Source: Paenibacillus aceris
GTDB taxonomy: Bacteria; Bacillota; Bacilli; Paenibacillales; NBRC-103111
Length of the DNA stretch: 64,000 bases
Direction of reading: 5' to 3'
Assembly (NCBI RefSeq): GCF_017874035.1
Contig: NZ_JAGGKV010000008.1
Coordinates: 245,942 to 309,941, forward strand
Part shown: positions 16,565 to 24,979 of the stretch, piece after piece
Position numbering within the stretch: the first letter of the stretch is position 1
Layout of the letters: every line of letters starts with the position of its first letter
Notes under the pieces: generated by a model
Seen by the model: the letters and a program-made list of their open reading frames with translations, nothing else
Database searches by the model: none
Told to the model about the DNA's origin: nothing
Made by a program: the position numbers and the translations under genes

Positions 16565-17755
16565 TTACGCTTGAGAGAATGATTGAGAGAAGTCGTTTTT
16601 AACATCCTCTTGTACCGTTTTAATAAATTTAGAAGTTTTGATTAACTCCATCAGCTTATGTTCGTATTCGTCCGCATCAAAAGGGACATCGATCATTTTT
16701 TTATTGAATGAAGATAACATAATGCCATTACCAATGGTCAGTCCTTTAATTCCTTCCGCTCCATCAGCGATCAATTCGCCTCCGCCATTCAGTACAGCTG
16801 CAAAAAATTTCTCTGCAACCACTTTATGACCTGTCGGCACTTGCGTATTGACCGGAATTTCGGTGTACCAGCTTTCCACGTTCGTAAACCCATCTTTCGT
16901 TTCTCTCAGGTGCTTAAGCATGGAGATCCGATTTTTATATAACACAAGCTTCTCATTCTCATAAACCAACTTTCCGTGTTCCCCGACGATTTCAAACCGG
17001 TTCGTCCCCGGAGACTCCGCCGTTGTCACAATAAAGTGACCTATCATGCCATTATCATGCTCGAAATAGGCTGTAACTTCATCTTCCACTTCGATGTTGT
17101 GGTATTTACCAATGTTCGCGTGACCGCTAATTCGTGCAGGAACACCGAAGAGCCATTGATACAAATCGAGATTGTGGGGACATTGATTCGTTAAAATGCC
17201 TCCGCCTTCGCCGGCCCAAGTTGCACGCCAACCCCCACTGTCGTAATAGGATTGAGACCTGAACCAAGCGGTATTGATCCATGTTACCCTTGTTAATTGT
17301 CCAAGATCGCCACCGGAAACAATTTCTTTCAGCTTTTTATAAAATGGAAGTGTACGTTCTTGGAACATCATACCAAATATAAGTTCAGGGAAATCTTGTT
17401 TAGCCTCTTCATAAGCATCGATTGATTTCTGAGCATCATTGACATGAACAGCTAACGGTTTTTCACAAAGCACGTGAATGCCTCGCTTAAAAGCTTCGAT
17501 CGTAATCGGTGTGTGATCGTAATGTGGGACTGCAATAATAACAGCATCAATACCCGATTGATCAAAAAGCTCAATGTAATCGTAATAGGCGGTCGTATGA
17601 AACTCGGCAGCGAATTTATCCGCTTTTTCCTTCACAAGATCACATACACCAACCAGCTCAACGTTGTCTAACTGTTTCACATATTTAATGTGAGTGTTAG
17701 CACCGATATTACCCAGTCCAACAATAGCAACTTTTACTTTTCTAGTCGTGTTCAT
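16565..17755 (-). CDS. Gfo/Idh/MocA family sugar dehydrogenase
   Basis: A 396-residue NAD(P)-dependent oxidoreductase. The Rossmann half opens with VAIVGLGNIGANTHIKY (G-x-G-x-x-G/A) and has VIIAVPHYDHTPITIEAFKRGIHVLCEKPLAVH, where EKP holds the conserved catalytic lysine. The C-terminal alpha/beta half has TNQCPHNLDLYQWLFGVPARI with the conserved D/H pair. Such enzymes oxidise or epimerise sugars, often through 3-keto intermediates together with a sugar isomerase, which is exactly the gene 22 bases upstream. It is part of the importer operon and probably handles the incoming sugar. Confidence 0.9.
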   Translation of the reverse strand: MNTTRKVKVAIVGLGNIGANTHIKYVKQLDNVELVGVCDLVKEKADKFAAEFHTTAYYDYIELFDQSGIDAVIIAVPHYDHTPITIEAFKRGIHVLCEKPLAVHVNDAQKSIDAYEEAKQDFPELIFGMMFQERTLPFYKKLKEIVSGGDLGQLTRVTWINTAWFRSQSYYDSGGWRATWAGEGGGILTNQCPHNLDLYQWLFGVPARISGHANIGKYHNIEVEDEVTAYFEHDNGMIGHFIVTTAESPGTNRFEIVGEHGKLVYENEKLVLYKNRISMLKHLRETKDGFTNVESWYTEIPVNTQVPTGHKVVAEKFFAAVLNGGGELIADGAEGIKGLTIGNGIMLSSFNKKMIDVPFDADEYEHKLMELIKTSKFIKTVQEDVKNDFSQSFSQA

Positions 17756-17776
17756 CGTTTCACTCGCCTTTCGATA

Positions 17777-18598
17777 TTAGTTCCAAGCCATTTCCTCTGC
17801 GTTCAGCAGCTTTTTAAGCGCTCTCACAGCGTGTACATATTGCCCCGGACCATCTTTCTCTGGCAAATACTTCTGTAAATGCGGTTCGATCGAAAGATAA
17901 CCGGAAAAGTTGGATTCCTTCAAATGCTTGATGAAAGAAACGAACTCGCCGTCACCGTCACCAGCCGGAACAAACATGGACTTCTCAATCGAAGCATCCT
18001 TCACGTGTACATATTCCAAGAATGAAACCAACTTAGGTAATGCTTCTGAAACCGGTTTCACACCATTCATAACAAAATTTCCTGGGTCAAAAGCGAGACG
18101 TAAGCGCGGACTATTGCAGGATGCAAGCAAATCCAAGCATCGGTCATCGATGTCACCGTATACCTTGCTTTCATTTTCCAATAAAAGCGTTACTTGGTAT
18201 TTGTCTGCAACTTCAATCAATTGCTTCATGCGTGAGAGCACTTCTTCTCTATATTTCCCTGCTTCTTCTCCCTCGGGAATAAAGTAGGAGAAGATCCGAA
18301 TGTAGGGCGCATTCAAATAATTGGCAATTTCTGAAGCTCGCGTTATATTGGCAATTTCAGCCGAGAAGTCATCTCGAATCCCATATTTACCAATCGGCGA
18401 TCCAATGGAAGAGATTTTAAATCCGCGTGAATCCAGCAAGCCTTTAACTTTTGCTAATTCATCATCGGTCAACTTGAGTACATTTTTCCCATATACTCCT
18501 CGTAACTCAATGTGGGAAAGTCCTTCCGATTCCAAAACACTCATTTGTACTTCTAAATCCGGTGAAATTTCATCTGCAAATCCAGTGATCGTGATCAT
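17777..18598 (-). CDS. Sugar phosphate isomerase/epimerase (xylose-isomerase-like TIM barrel)
   Basis: A 273-residue AP-endonuclease-2-type TIM barrel. Metal and substrate residues appear in order: ISSIGSPIGKYG, IRIFSYF, LLLENESKVYGD (Glu), LRLAFDPGNFVMNG (Asp), VHVKDAS (His/Asp) and GYLSIEPHL (Glu), the divalent-metal site of the family. These proteins interconvert keto and aldo or epimeric sugars. It lies between the binding-protein gene and the dehydrogenase gene, so the two probably carry out successive steps on the same imported sugar. The ATG follows AAAGGAG. Confidence 0.88.
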   Translation of the reverse strand: MITITGFADEISPDLEVQMSVLESEGLSHIELRGVYGKNVLKLTDDELAKVKGLLDSRGFKISSIGSPIGKYGIRDDFSAEIANITRASEIANYLNAPYIRIFSYFIPEGEEAGKYREEVLSRMKQLIEVADKYQVTLLLENESKVYGDIDDRCLDLLASCNSPRLRLAFDPGNFVMNGVKPVSEALPKLVSFLEYVHVKDASIEKSMFVPAGDGDGEFVSFIKHLKESNFSGYLSIEPHLQKYLPEKDGPGQYVHAVRALKKLLNAEEMAWN

Positions 18599-18622
18599 GG
18601 TTGAACACTCCTTTATTCTCGT

Positions 18623-19945
18623 TTATTTTTCATACTCAGCGGATTTTTTCTTCAACTCGTCAAATCCTTGCTCAATCTTCATTTTCCCGAACATGATTGA
18701 TTCTGTAATCGCTTTATAATCCTTCGTATCAAAATTGTTCCATCCTTTTGCACCTGGATTAAACTGCTGTGCTCCTGGTGTTGCCTTGCCAATCATGTCA
18801 ATGGTCAATTTATCGGCGCTGCTGAATTTAGGCTGCAATTGTGCAAGAATCTTACTGGAAACCGGCACTCCGCGAGTTGTACCCGAAATTTCGCCCGCTT
18901 CTGGACTGTTAATAAACCAGTCAATAAACTTTTTGGCTTCTTCCTTATTCTGCGAATCTTGGCTGACACTAAAGAAGAATGTAGCCTTCAACCATCCTCC
19001 GCCCTGCTTGTCCTTCGGCATGGCGTATACGCCGATACTGCCAGGCTTTAAGCTATCCCAAGATGAAGCTTGTGCAGCGTGAGCCGCTTTGAAAATGATT
19101 TTGCCAGTCAGCATAAGGTCTTGCTTCGGATCCAAATCAACATCGCTAACAGATACATCTGGCGGAGGCGTAATGCCGGCATTTCGGAAATCTTCTGCCA
19201 TCTTCATCCATTCCAACCAAGTGTCCTTATCGAAATTGAACTTTCCATCCGGTGTAACTGGGTATCCTTTTCCTTTACTTAACTGGTAGGAGGTATACAT
19301 GTCACGGTTTCTAGCGAAATCCCCGATGACATAATGATCCTTGTCCAATTTGCCCTTGATGTCTTTGGACAGTTTAAAGAAGTCATCCCACGTAATGCCG
19401 TCTGGCGGAAGCTGAATCCCGAGCTTGTCCAACGAGCCTTTGTCATAAATAAGTCCCCAGGCATTGCCGCCAAGCGGAACCGCTGTTTGCTTATCTTTAT
19501 ACTTTCCTGCTTCTACGAGCTTAGGATCCACATCTTTCTCGTTGACACTGCTGATATCCGCCAATTGTCCTCTTGCGTTCCAATCAGCCAGCCATGCAGC
19601 GTCCATTTGGATAATGTCGGGAGCATTTTTGGCTGCAGCTTGCGTAGTCAGCTTGTCGATGTAACCATCAAAGCCAGAATACTCAGGTTCAAAAGTAACA
19701 TTCGGATTATTCTTGGTATAAAGGTCTAGAATTTTTAACGTCGCATCATGACGTGGTTGTGATCCCCACCACATAATACGCAGCTTAACGGGTTTATTAC
19801 TTGTGGTTGTGGCATTCGTTGTGCTGCTTGGGCTGTTTTTCTCGGCTGCTTTTGGCGTTGAATCCGCTGCACCGCATCCTACTAACGATAATCCGATTGC
19901 TGTCGTTAACATGGCAACTGTCAGTTTTCTTTTCATTGTAGCCAT
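18623..19945 (-). CDS. Extracellular sugar-binding lipoprotein of ABC importer A
   Basis: A 440-residue family 1 solute-binding protein. The lipoprotein signal ends in SLVGCGAA (Cys about 24), followed by a Ser/Thr/Asn-rich linker. The mature part reads LRIMWWGSQPRHDATLKILDLYTKNNPNVTFEPEY, then PDIIQMDAAWLADWNARGQLADIS and FFFSVSQDSQNKEEAKKFIDWFINSPEAG, the usual pattern for oligosaccharide-binding proteins. It captures the substrate outside the cell for the two permeases encoded upstream. The start ATG is nine bases after GAAGGGG. A 124-base gap separates it from the permease gene. Confidence 0.92.
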   Translation of the reverse strand: MATMKRKLTVAMLTTAIGLSLVGCGAADSTPKAAEKNSPSSTTNATTTSNKPVKLRIMWWGSQPRHDATLKILDLYTKNNPNVTFEPEYSGFDGYIDKLTTQAAAKNAPDIIQMDAAWLADWNARGQLADISSVNEKDVDPKLVEAGKYKDKQTAVPLGGNAWGLIYDKGSLDKLGIQLPPDGITWDDFFKLSKDIKGKLDKDHYVIGDFARNRDMYTSYQLSKGKGYPVTPDGKFNFDKDTWLEWMKMAEDFRNAGITPPPDVSVSDVDLDPKQDLMLTGKIIFKAAHAAQASSWDSLKPGSIGVYAMPKDKQGGGWLKATFFFSVSQDSQNKEEAKKFIDWFINSPEAGEISGTTRGVPVSSKILAQLQPKFSSADKLTIDMIGKATPGAQQFNPGAKGWNNFDTKDYKAITESIMFGKMKIEQGFDELKKKSAEYEK

Positions 19946-20069
19946 CTGTCATAACCCCTTCGTAAATTAGTAGTTTGTATATTTCAATCCTTACTAACTA
20001 TAACGCTAGCAAGTAGGAAAGCCTATGATAGTACCCAACGATTTGTTTCAAAATTCTCCTAGGAATTGT

Positions 20070-20918
20070 TCAGCCTTTAATCCCTGTTGTGGCAATTCCT
20101 TCGACGAAATATTTTTGCGCCACGCTAAAAATGATGACTGAAGGTACAATTGAAATGAGTCCCATTGCCAAAAGCTGTCCCCACTGCTGAGCGGATTGCG
20201 AATCATTGAGCATTCTTAAGGCCAATCCTACTGTATACTTTTCAACAGAGTTAATGTACAGCAAATGGCCGAAAAAGTCGTCCCAATTCCATAAGAAACA
20301 ATAGATAACTACCGTAAGAAGTGCAGGTTTCGTGAGCGGCATGACGATGCGCCAGTAAATTCCGAACCAGCTGCAGCCATCCATTTTAGCCGATTCATCC
20401 AATTCGCGAGGAATGCCACGAATGAACTGTACCAGCAAGAATACGAAGAAGCTCCCTCCTGCGCCTCCTGCCAAGGAATGCGGCACGATGAAAGGCAAGT
20501 ACGTATTGACCCAGCCCAGATGATGAAACAGCGAATACTGCGGAATGATCGTTACTTGGCCAGGCAGCATCAAGGTCAGCATCAAGATCGCGAACCAGAA
20601 GTTTCTCAGCCGGAACTGCAACCGCGCAAATCCGAAGGCAACCAAGCTGCAGGAGATGACCGTAGTGAACAAAAGTCCTGCCATCAATTCAAAGTTATTG
20701 ATATAGAAATCAGTAAATGAATGTCCCGGAATTGCGTTCCAGCCCTTCGTGAAATTGCTCCACAGGGGGTGATCCGGGAACAAGCCAGGCTTACTCAACT
20801 CTTGATTGGATTTTAATGATGCGCCTATCCACCAAACAACCGGGTAAATCATAACAACGCTCAGACAAGCAAGGATCGCATGGGTCACTACATTTTTTCG
20901 CAGAAACAAACCAGTCAT
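20070..20918 (-). CDS. Carbohydrate ABC importer A permease, MalG-type
   Basis: A 282-residue inner permease with six hydrophobic segments. The coupling motif that contacts the ATPase is seen as ELDESAKMDGCSWFGIYWRIVMPLTKPAL (EAA-type loop, about residues 187-215). YPVVWWIGASLKS at the N-terminus and KYFVEGIATTGIKG at the C-terminus are typical for MalG/UgpE-type subunits. Its ATG directly follows the stop of the partner permease gene, so translation is coupled. No ATPase gene is present; a shared MsmX-like ATPase from elsewhere in the genome is likely. Confidence 0.92.
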   Translation of the reverse strand: MTGLFLRKNVVTHAILACLSVVMIYPVVWWIGASLKSNQELSKPGLFPDHPLWSNFTKGWNAIPGHSFTDFYINNFELMAGLLFTTVISCSLVAFGFARLQFRLRNFWFAILMLTLMLPGQVTIIPQYSLFHHLGWVNTYLPFIVPHSLAGGAGGSFFVFLLVQFIRGIPRELDESAKMDGCSWFGIYWRIVMPLTKPALLTVVIYCFLWNWDDFFGHLLYINSVEKYTVGLALRMLNDSQSAQQWGQLLAMGLISIVPSVIIFSVAQKYFVEGIATTGIKG

Positions 20919-21857
20919 TTACTTGTCCCCCTTCTCAGACTCATAGAACACCCAGTATTTGGATGATAGAAAAATGATCGAAGTTGAAGCTGCGATAATG
21001 ATTAACATAATCCATGCAAGGCTGGAGGCATATCCCATTTGCAATTGACTGAAAGCGCGTTCATATAAGTATAAGGCATACACATAGGTAGAATTCATAG
21101 GACCGCCCTGCGTAATGATCATAGCCGGCGTAAACATTTGGAAAGCTCCAATGATCCCCATTACGATGTTAAAATAGATCGTAGGTGAAAGCATCGGCAA
21201 GGTGATGTTAAAAAACTGCGTGATCTTACCCGCGCCATCCGCCGAGGATGCTTCGTAAAGATCTTGCGGAATTTGTTTCAGTCCCGCCAAAAAGATGACC
21301 ATCGCCGAACCAAATTGCCACACAACTAGTAAAACCAATGTTCCCAATGCTGTATTTGGATTGTTGATCCAGCCTATGCCATGAATACCGACTAGCTCAA
21401 GGATCTGGTTGATATATCCTTCTCTTCCAAAAATATTTTTCCATAAAAGAGAAACAGCAATGCTTCCTCCGATTAGAGATGGAAAGTAAATCATTGTCCG
21501 GTAAATCGACATCCCTCTAATACTTTTAGCGAGCAGCATGGCAATAAATAAGGCGGCAATCAGCCTTAAAGGAACTGACCCAAGTACATAGAGGAAAGTA
21601 ACTTTGACCGACTGATAGAATCTAGTATCTACCGTAAAAATTTTCTCGTAATTCCTTGTCCCTACCCAATTCGCTTCTTCAAGCAGCGAAAAGTCGGTAA
21701 ACGAGTAATAAAGCGATTGAACCATCGGATAAAGCGTTAACAATAAGAAGCCAATTAACCACGGAGAAATAAATAAATGTCCGGTAATAAAGCCTTCCCA
21801 TCGTTTTAATTTAGAAATCCGACGTTTGGGTGTTGAGGTTACAATTGTTGCTTCCAT
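20919..21857 (-). CDS. Carbohydrate ABC importer A permease, MalF/UgpA-type
   Basis: A 312-residue permease, first gene of the importer operon. Six transmembrane segments are visible, starting at LFISPWLIGFLLLTLYPMVQSLYYSFTDFSLL. The EAA loop reads DLYEASSADGAGKITQFFNITLPMLSPTIYFN (about residues 205-236), with Ala-Asp-Gly in the expected place. It pairs with the MalG-type protein to form the channel. The promoter lies upstream in 21858-21925, and the ATG follows GAGGTGA. Confidence 0.92.
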   Translation of the reverse strand: MEATIVTSTPKRRISKLKRWEGFITGHLFISPWLIGFLLLTLYPMVQSLYYSFTDFSLLEEANWVGTRNYEKIFTVDTRFYQSVKVTFLYVLGSVPLRLIAALFIAMLLAKSIRGMSIYRTMIYFPSLIGGSIAVSLLWKNIFGREGYINQILELVGIHGIGWINNPNTALGTLVLLVVWQFGSAMVIFLAGLKQIPQDLYEASSADGAGKITQFFNITLPMLSPTIYFNIVMGIIGAFQMFTPAMIITQGGPMNSTYVYALYLYERAFSQLQMGYASSLAWIMLIIIAASTSIIFLSSKYWVFYESEKGDK

Positions 21858-21879
21858 CTAGCTCACCTCGTTGCGTTTT

Positions 21880-21925
21880 TTATTTATTATAAAAACAAAC
21901 GATAGGCATTGCTATAATAGTAGAC
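21880..21925 (-). promoter_or_regulatory. Probable promoter region of importer operon A
   Basis: A minus-strand TATAAT lies about 30 bases upstream of the first permease gene, with only a weak -35 (TAGCAA), as expected for an activator-dependent promoter. The plus-strand 14-mer ATTGCTATAATAGT (21908-21921) also occurs upstream of the GH2 gene at 29355-29368 and may be a shared regulatory element. Confidence 0.45.
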
Positions 21926-21991
21926 TCCAATTTCTTTCAATTTACTCAGAAAAGTAATTCAATCGAAGCGAAGCATTTAACTAATCAACAT

Positions 21992-22046
21992 AAAGCAGCG
22001 GCAGTTGAAGGACGTGAACATACGTCGTTAACTGCCGCTGCTTCTT
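21992..22046. terminator. Bidirectional-type terminator after the aldo/keto reductase gene
   Basis: A long stem, AAGCAGCGGCAGTT.../...AACTGCCGCTGCTT with inner ACGT pairs. TTTATG follows on the minus strand and TTCTTTTTA on the plus strand. Confidence 0.85.
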
Positions 22047-22047
22047 T

Positions 22048-23025
22048 TTAAACGCCTTGGATGGCGCTGCGAATGAAGGCTACATCTTCTGCATGAAGCG
22101 GATTGCCTGCTCCCCTTGCATTGGACTCCACCTGTTTATCGTTTTTAAATCCTGGAATCACGCAAGCGTTCGGAGATTGCGCAAGTGCGAATTGAATCGC
22201 TACGCGCACCAAATCTTGAACTTCCATGCCAAACCGTTCTTTGATTGGTACAAGGCGTCGACGTATTTCAAGCAATCGCTCCTTAGTAAAGCCTGAATTG
22301 GATGCCCTTACATCGCCTTCGCCAAACGTTGGCGGGTTCTCGGGATCAAACTTATCGAGCAGCAAGCCCTGTGAAAGCGGTCCAAATAAGACGATGCCCA
22401 TATTCTCTTTATCCGCCCATTGAAACAAATTGGTGTCCGGCTGATCAAACTGATTGCCGAAGGCATTATAGTGGAACTGAAGCACGTCTGGTCGCGTAAC
22501 CGGACATACCCTCATAAAGTCACCGTAGCTATAACCTGATTGACCGATGACCCGCACTTTGCCTTCCTTTTGCAACTGGCGCATCGTATCGGCTGCTTCC
22601 TCCAAATATAGATCGCCAGGTCCGAAATTTGTATTATGAAAATAATGAAGATCCAAATAATCTGTGCCTAAATTCATCAAAGACTGCTCTAACTGATGAC
22701 GAATATGAATCGGTTGCATCGCATTTGGAGCCGTCCCGCGGAACCAGCCGACTTTAGAAGCTATAATGACTTTATCGCGTGGCACCTCTTTTAGAAATCT
22801 TCCGATAACGCGTTCCGAATGGCCATCTCCATAGACATCTGCGGTGTCGAAATGATTGATACCCAACTCATATGCTCGTTTTAATCCAGCCAGGGATTCG
22901 TTGTCGTCATTTCCTGACCACCCTACTGCTTCCCCATCACGCCATGAAGGTCCGCCGATCGCCCAACAACCTAAACTCACTTCACTTACCTGTAAACCTG
23001 AACGACCTAGAACACGATATTCCAC
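22048..23025 (-). CDS. Aldo/keto reductase
   Basis: A 325-residue NADPH-dependent (alpha/beta)8 reductase. MEYRVLGRSGLQVSEVSLGCWAIGG opens the protein. The tetrad is visible as Asp in HFDTADVYGDG with Tyr, Lys in IIASKVGW and His in LDLHYFHNT; the cofactor loop ANACVIPGFKN-type sequence (PNACVIPGFKNDKQVESNARG) is near the C-terminus. The start is the GTG at 23023-23025, eight bases after AAGGAG; the longer frame would use a TTG that precedes the ribosome site. It lies upstream of importer operon A on the same strand but behind its own terminator, so it may reduce a related sugar aldehyde or be unrelated. Confidence 0.9.
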   Translation of the reverse strand: MEYRVLGRSGLQVSEVSLGCWAIGGPSWRDGEAVGWSGNDDNESLAGLKRAYELGINHFDTADVYGDGHSERVIGRFLKEVPRDKVIIASKVGWFRGTAPNAMQPIHIRHQLEQSLMNLGTDYLDLHYFHNTNFGPGDLYLEEAADTMRQLQKEGKVRVIGQSGYSYGDFMRVCPVTRPDVLQFHYNAFGNQFDQPDTNLFQWADKENMGIVLFGPLSQGLLLDKFDPENPPTFGEGDVRASNSGFTKERLLEIRRRLVPIKERFGMEVQDLVRVAIQFALAQSPNACVIPGFKNDKQVESNARGAGNPLHAEDVAFIRSAIQGV

Positions 23026-23049
23026 ACGATCTACTCCTTTTGTGTTCAA

Positions 23050-23290
23050 ATTAACAGACTCAAAAGAAAATATATCTAAAAAACGGACGGTGTGGAAGTA
23101 CGCACATTATATTTACCTACTACCCTTTATGTAACTATCCGACTGCAAAATTAGCTTCAAAATAGCCTTATTGGCTGTCAAGTAAAATTTTTAAAGAATA
23201 TTCTCATCGTTTTCTAATAAAGAGGGCTGGCCCCTTACCAGCTAACGCTTTCGTCCACCTTTAGTAAATTATAGGTGACTTCAGGTCTGT
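23050..23290. other. Intergenic region between the AKR and NlpC/P60 genes
   Basis: About 290 bases between divergent genes. It must hold the aldo/keto reductase promoter on the minus strand, which I could not place with confidence, and the promoter of the hydrolase at its right end. No reading frame with a ribosome site is seen. Confidence 0.4.
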
Positions 23291-23296
23291 TATACT
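23286..23296 (+). promoter_or_regulatory. Extended -10 promoter of the NlpC/P60 gene
   Basis: TGTTATACT with TATACT at 23291-23296, 45 bases before the start codon; no clear -35. Confidence 0.45.
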
Positions 23297-23340
23297 AGGC
23301 TCAGCAAGGAAATAGCCGCAAAAATATGAGGAGGGTAACT

Positions 23341-23838
23341 ATGAAATTACAACATAAATGGAGCAAGCGCCTAGCCGTTATGACTATTGGAGCAACGATC
23401 GCGATATCAGGAGGAGTAATCAGTAGTCCACAGCCTACTCAAGCTGCTACGGTATCGACATCTGCCAAAGCAGATAACATTATCTCATTAGGTAAAAAAT
23501 ATATGGGCACACCTTATAAATTTGGTTCTAAAGTTGGACAAACACGTACTTTCGACTGCTCGACATTAACGAAGTATATCTATGGTAAATACGGCATTAC
23601 CTTGCCGCGGACAGCAGCCCAGCAATCAAAAGTAGGTAGTTATGTCTCTAAAAGCAACTTGAAAAAAGGCGATCTGGTATTCTTCTCCGTACCTGGCAGA
23701 CCAGGAGTAGGTCATGTAGGCGTTTACCTTGGAAATAACAAAATGCTGAACACTTATGGTTCAGGCGGTGTGAAAATTACGACGCTTAACTCCTATTGGA
23801 ATTCTCACTATATTACAGCGCGACGCGTAATTAAATAA
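23341..23838 (+). CDS. Secreted NlpC/P60 peptidoglycan endopeptidase
   Basis: A 165-residue cell-wall hydrolase. The signal peptide covers about residues 1-37 (cut near PTQAATVS). A single NlpC/P60 domain follows: GKKYMGTPYKFGSKVG, the nucleophile Cys73 in TFDCSTLTKYIYGKYGI, LPRTAAQQSKVG, KKGDLVFFSV, and His125 in GVGHVGVYLG; a polar third residue follows later. It should cut gamma-D-Glu-diamino-acid bonds in stem peptides. There is no SH3 or LysM anchor. I start it at the ATG at 23341 because AGGAGG is six bases upstream; the ATG at 23326 lies before that site. Confidence 0.9.
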   Translation: MKLQHKWSKRLAVMTIGATIAISGGVISSPQPTQAATVSTSAKADNIISLGKKYMGTPYKFGSKVGQTRTFDCSTLTKYIYGKYGITLPRTAAQQSKVGSYVSKSNLKKGDLVFFSVPGRPGVGHVGVYLGNNKMLNTYGSGGVKITTLNSYWNSHYITARRVIK

Positions 23839-23851
23839 TCTTAAGGTAAGG

Positions 23852-23887
23852 ACTGCTGATCTCTTAGGAGGTCAGCAGTTTTTTCTT
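23852..23887 (+). terminator. Terminator of the NlpC/P60 gene
   Basis: Stem ACTGCTGA/TCAGCAGT followed by TTTTTTCTTT on the plus strand, 14 bases past the stop. Confidence 0.85.
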
Positions 23888-23925
23888 TATGTTATTATGC
23901 ACACATAGATGTAAACTAATGCTCT

Positions 23926-23969
23926 TCCCTTCATGGTTCAGTCATTTTACAAATAATGTATAATGACTG
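23926..23969 (+). promoter_or_regulatory. Candidate promoter inside an inverted repeat in a gene-free stretch
   Basis: Arms CAGTCATT (23939-23946) and AATGACTG (23962-23969) are a perfect 8-bp inverted repeat. TATAAT lies at its right side, with TTCAGT 16 bases upstream. No open reading frame with a ribosome site follows in 23970-24079, so a small RNA is possible but unproven. Confidence 0.3.
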
Positions 23970-24079
23970 GGAAAGGGGGATCCCTCAGGAAATATTGTTC
24001 GAAGAAATGTGACATAATAGTAACGGTGCTTTTTACGTCTTACAGATTCCAATCATGGCCATAAATATTTCTAATAAGT

Positions 24080-24110
24080 AAAAAAAAAGAGCTGCATCAC
24101 GCAGCTCTTT
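24080..24110 (-). terminator. Terminator of azoR
   Basis: Stem AAAGAGCTGC/GCAGCTCTTT with a five-base loop, followed by a T run on the minus strand. Confidence 0.85.
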
Positions 24111-24126
24111 GGGATTTATAAGTTCA

Positions 24127-24762
24127 TTAGAAACGTTTTGCAGCTTCTTTCGCATTTGCAATAGCATTCGCTTTGATTTCTGCCGCTTTGTCTGGCATAG
24201 CAGCCATACCTTCAACAAAGATACCTTCGAAGCTAGGTACACCATGGAATTGCATGATTTTTTTCAAGTAGCTGTGGCCAGTCTCGAAAGCTGCTGCTGG
24301 ACCTTCCGAGTATACGCCGCCGGATGCTTGGATATGGATTGCCTTTTTATCAGTAAGCAAGCCAACTGGACCTTGTTCTGTATATTTGAACGTTTTGCCA
24401 GCTGCGCAAATGGCATCGATGTAAGCTTTCATCACTGGTGGGAACGAGAAGTTCCACATAGGAGAAACGTAAACATACTTGTCAGCAGCAACGTATTGAC
24501 CAACGATCTCACCAAGACGGCCAACTTTAGCTTGCTCATCTGCTGTTAATGTGCTGAAATCGGCGCCGGATTGCAGTTTTCCCCAACCGCTGAATACATC
24601 GGCATCAATTTGTGGAATGTTCTGTTTGAATAAATCAAGATGGATAACTTCGTCACCAGGATTTGCTTCGCGGTATGCTTCAACAAATTCTTTACCTACA
24701 GCTAGACTATAGGAAGATTGGTGATCATTTGGATTTGCAGTAATATAAAGTACAGTTGCCAT
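24127..24762 (-). CDS. azoR: FMN-dependent NADH azoreductase
   Basis: A 211-residue flavodoxin-fold enzyme that reduces azo bonds and quinones with NADH. MATVLYITANPNDHQSSYSLAVGKEFVEAYREANPGDEVIHLDLF is the FMN phosphate-loop region, YVYVSPMWNFSFPPVMKAYIDAICAAGKTFKYTEQGPVGL is the active-site block, and IHIQASGGVYSEGPA follows. The length equals that of B. subtilis azoreductases (208-211). The start is the ATG at 24760-24762; the upstream GTG reading adds five poorly conserved residues. The promoter is overlaid by palindromes, so it is probably under a quinone- or electrophile-sensing repressor. Confidence 0.92.
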   Translation of the reverse strand: MATVLYITANPNDHQSSYSLAVGKEFVEAYREANPGDEVIHLDLFKQNIPQIDADVFSGWGKLQSGADFSTLTADEQAKVGRLGEIVGQYVAADKYVYVSPMWNFSFPPVMKAYIDAICAAGKTFKYTEQGPVGLLTDKKAIHIQASGGVYSEGPAAAFETGHSYLKKIMQFHGVPSFEGIFVEGMAAMPDKAAEIKANAIANAKEAAKRF

Positions 24763-24781
24763 GCTTCTCACTCTCACATTC

Positions 24782-24870
24782 TGTAATTTTTTTTATTACA
24801 ATTTTCAGTACACTGTTTATTATAACTTATTTTTAATAAGTTGCAAGCTAAAAGTAATTTATCTACTTTT
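24782..24870 (-). promoter_or_regulatory. azoR promoter with three palindromes
   Basis: Minus-strand -35 TTGCAA (24841-24846), 16-base spacer and -10 TATAAT (24819-24824). AACTTATT/AATAAGTT (24824-24842) exactly fills the spacer as a 19-bp dyad. A second dyad, AAAAGTA/TACTTTT (24850-24870), lies just upstream, and TGTAAT/ATTACA (24782-24800) lies in the leader. A repressor is the simplest explanation. Confidence 0.65.
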
Positions 24871-24931
24871 CAGATAATTATAAACCATTAGTAAGTGCAA
24901 TTCACCCTGCCTACTTCCCTACTTTTCGTTA

Positions 24932-24968
24932 TAAAAAAAAGGAATCACGCTAGTATAGCCGTGATTCC
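24932..24968 (-). terminator. Terminator of the GH2 gene
   Basis: Stem GGAATCACG/CGTGATTCC with a ten-base loop and eight T on the minus strand, 12 bases past the stop. Confidence 0.88.
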
Positions 24969-24979
24969 ATCCACTCCAC

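Noticed and set aside
24033..24245. 70-codon minus-strand frame at the azoR end
   Set aside because: It crosses the azoR terminator and overlaps the azoR coding frame; no ribosome site.
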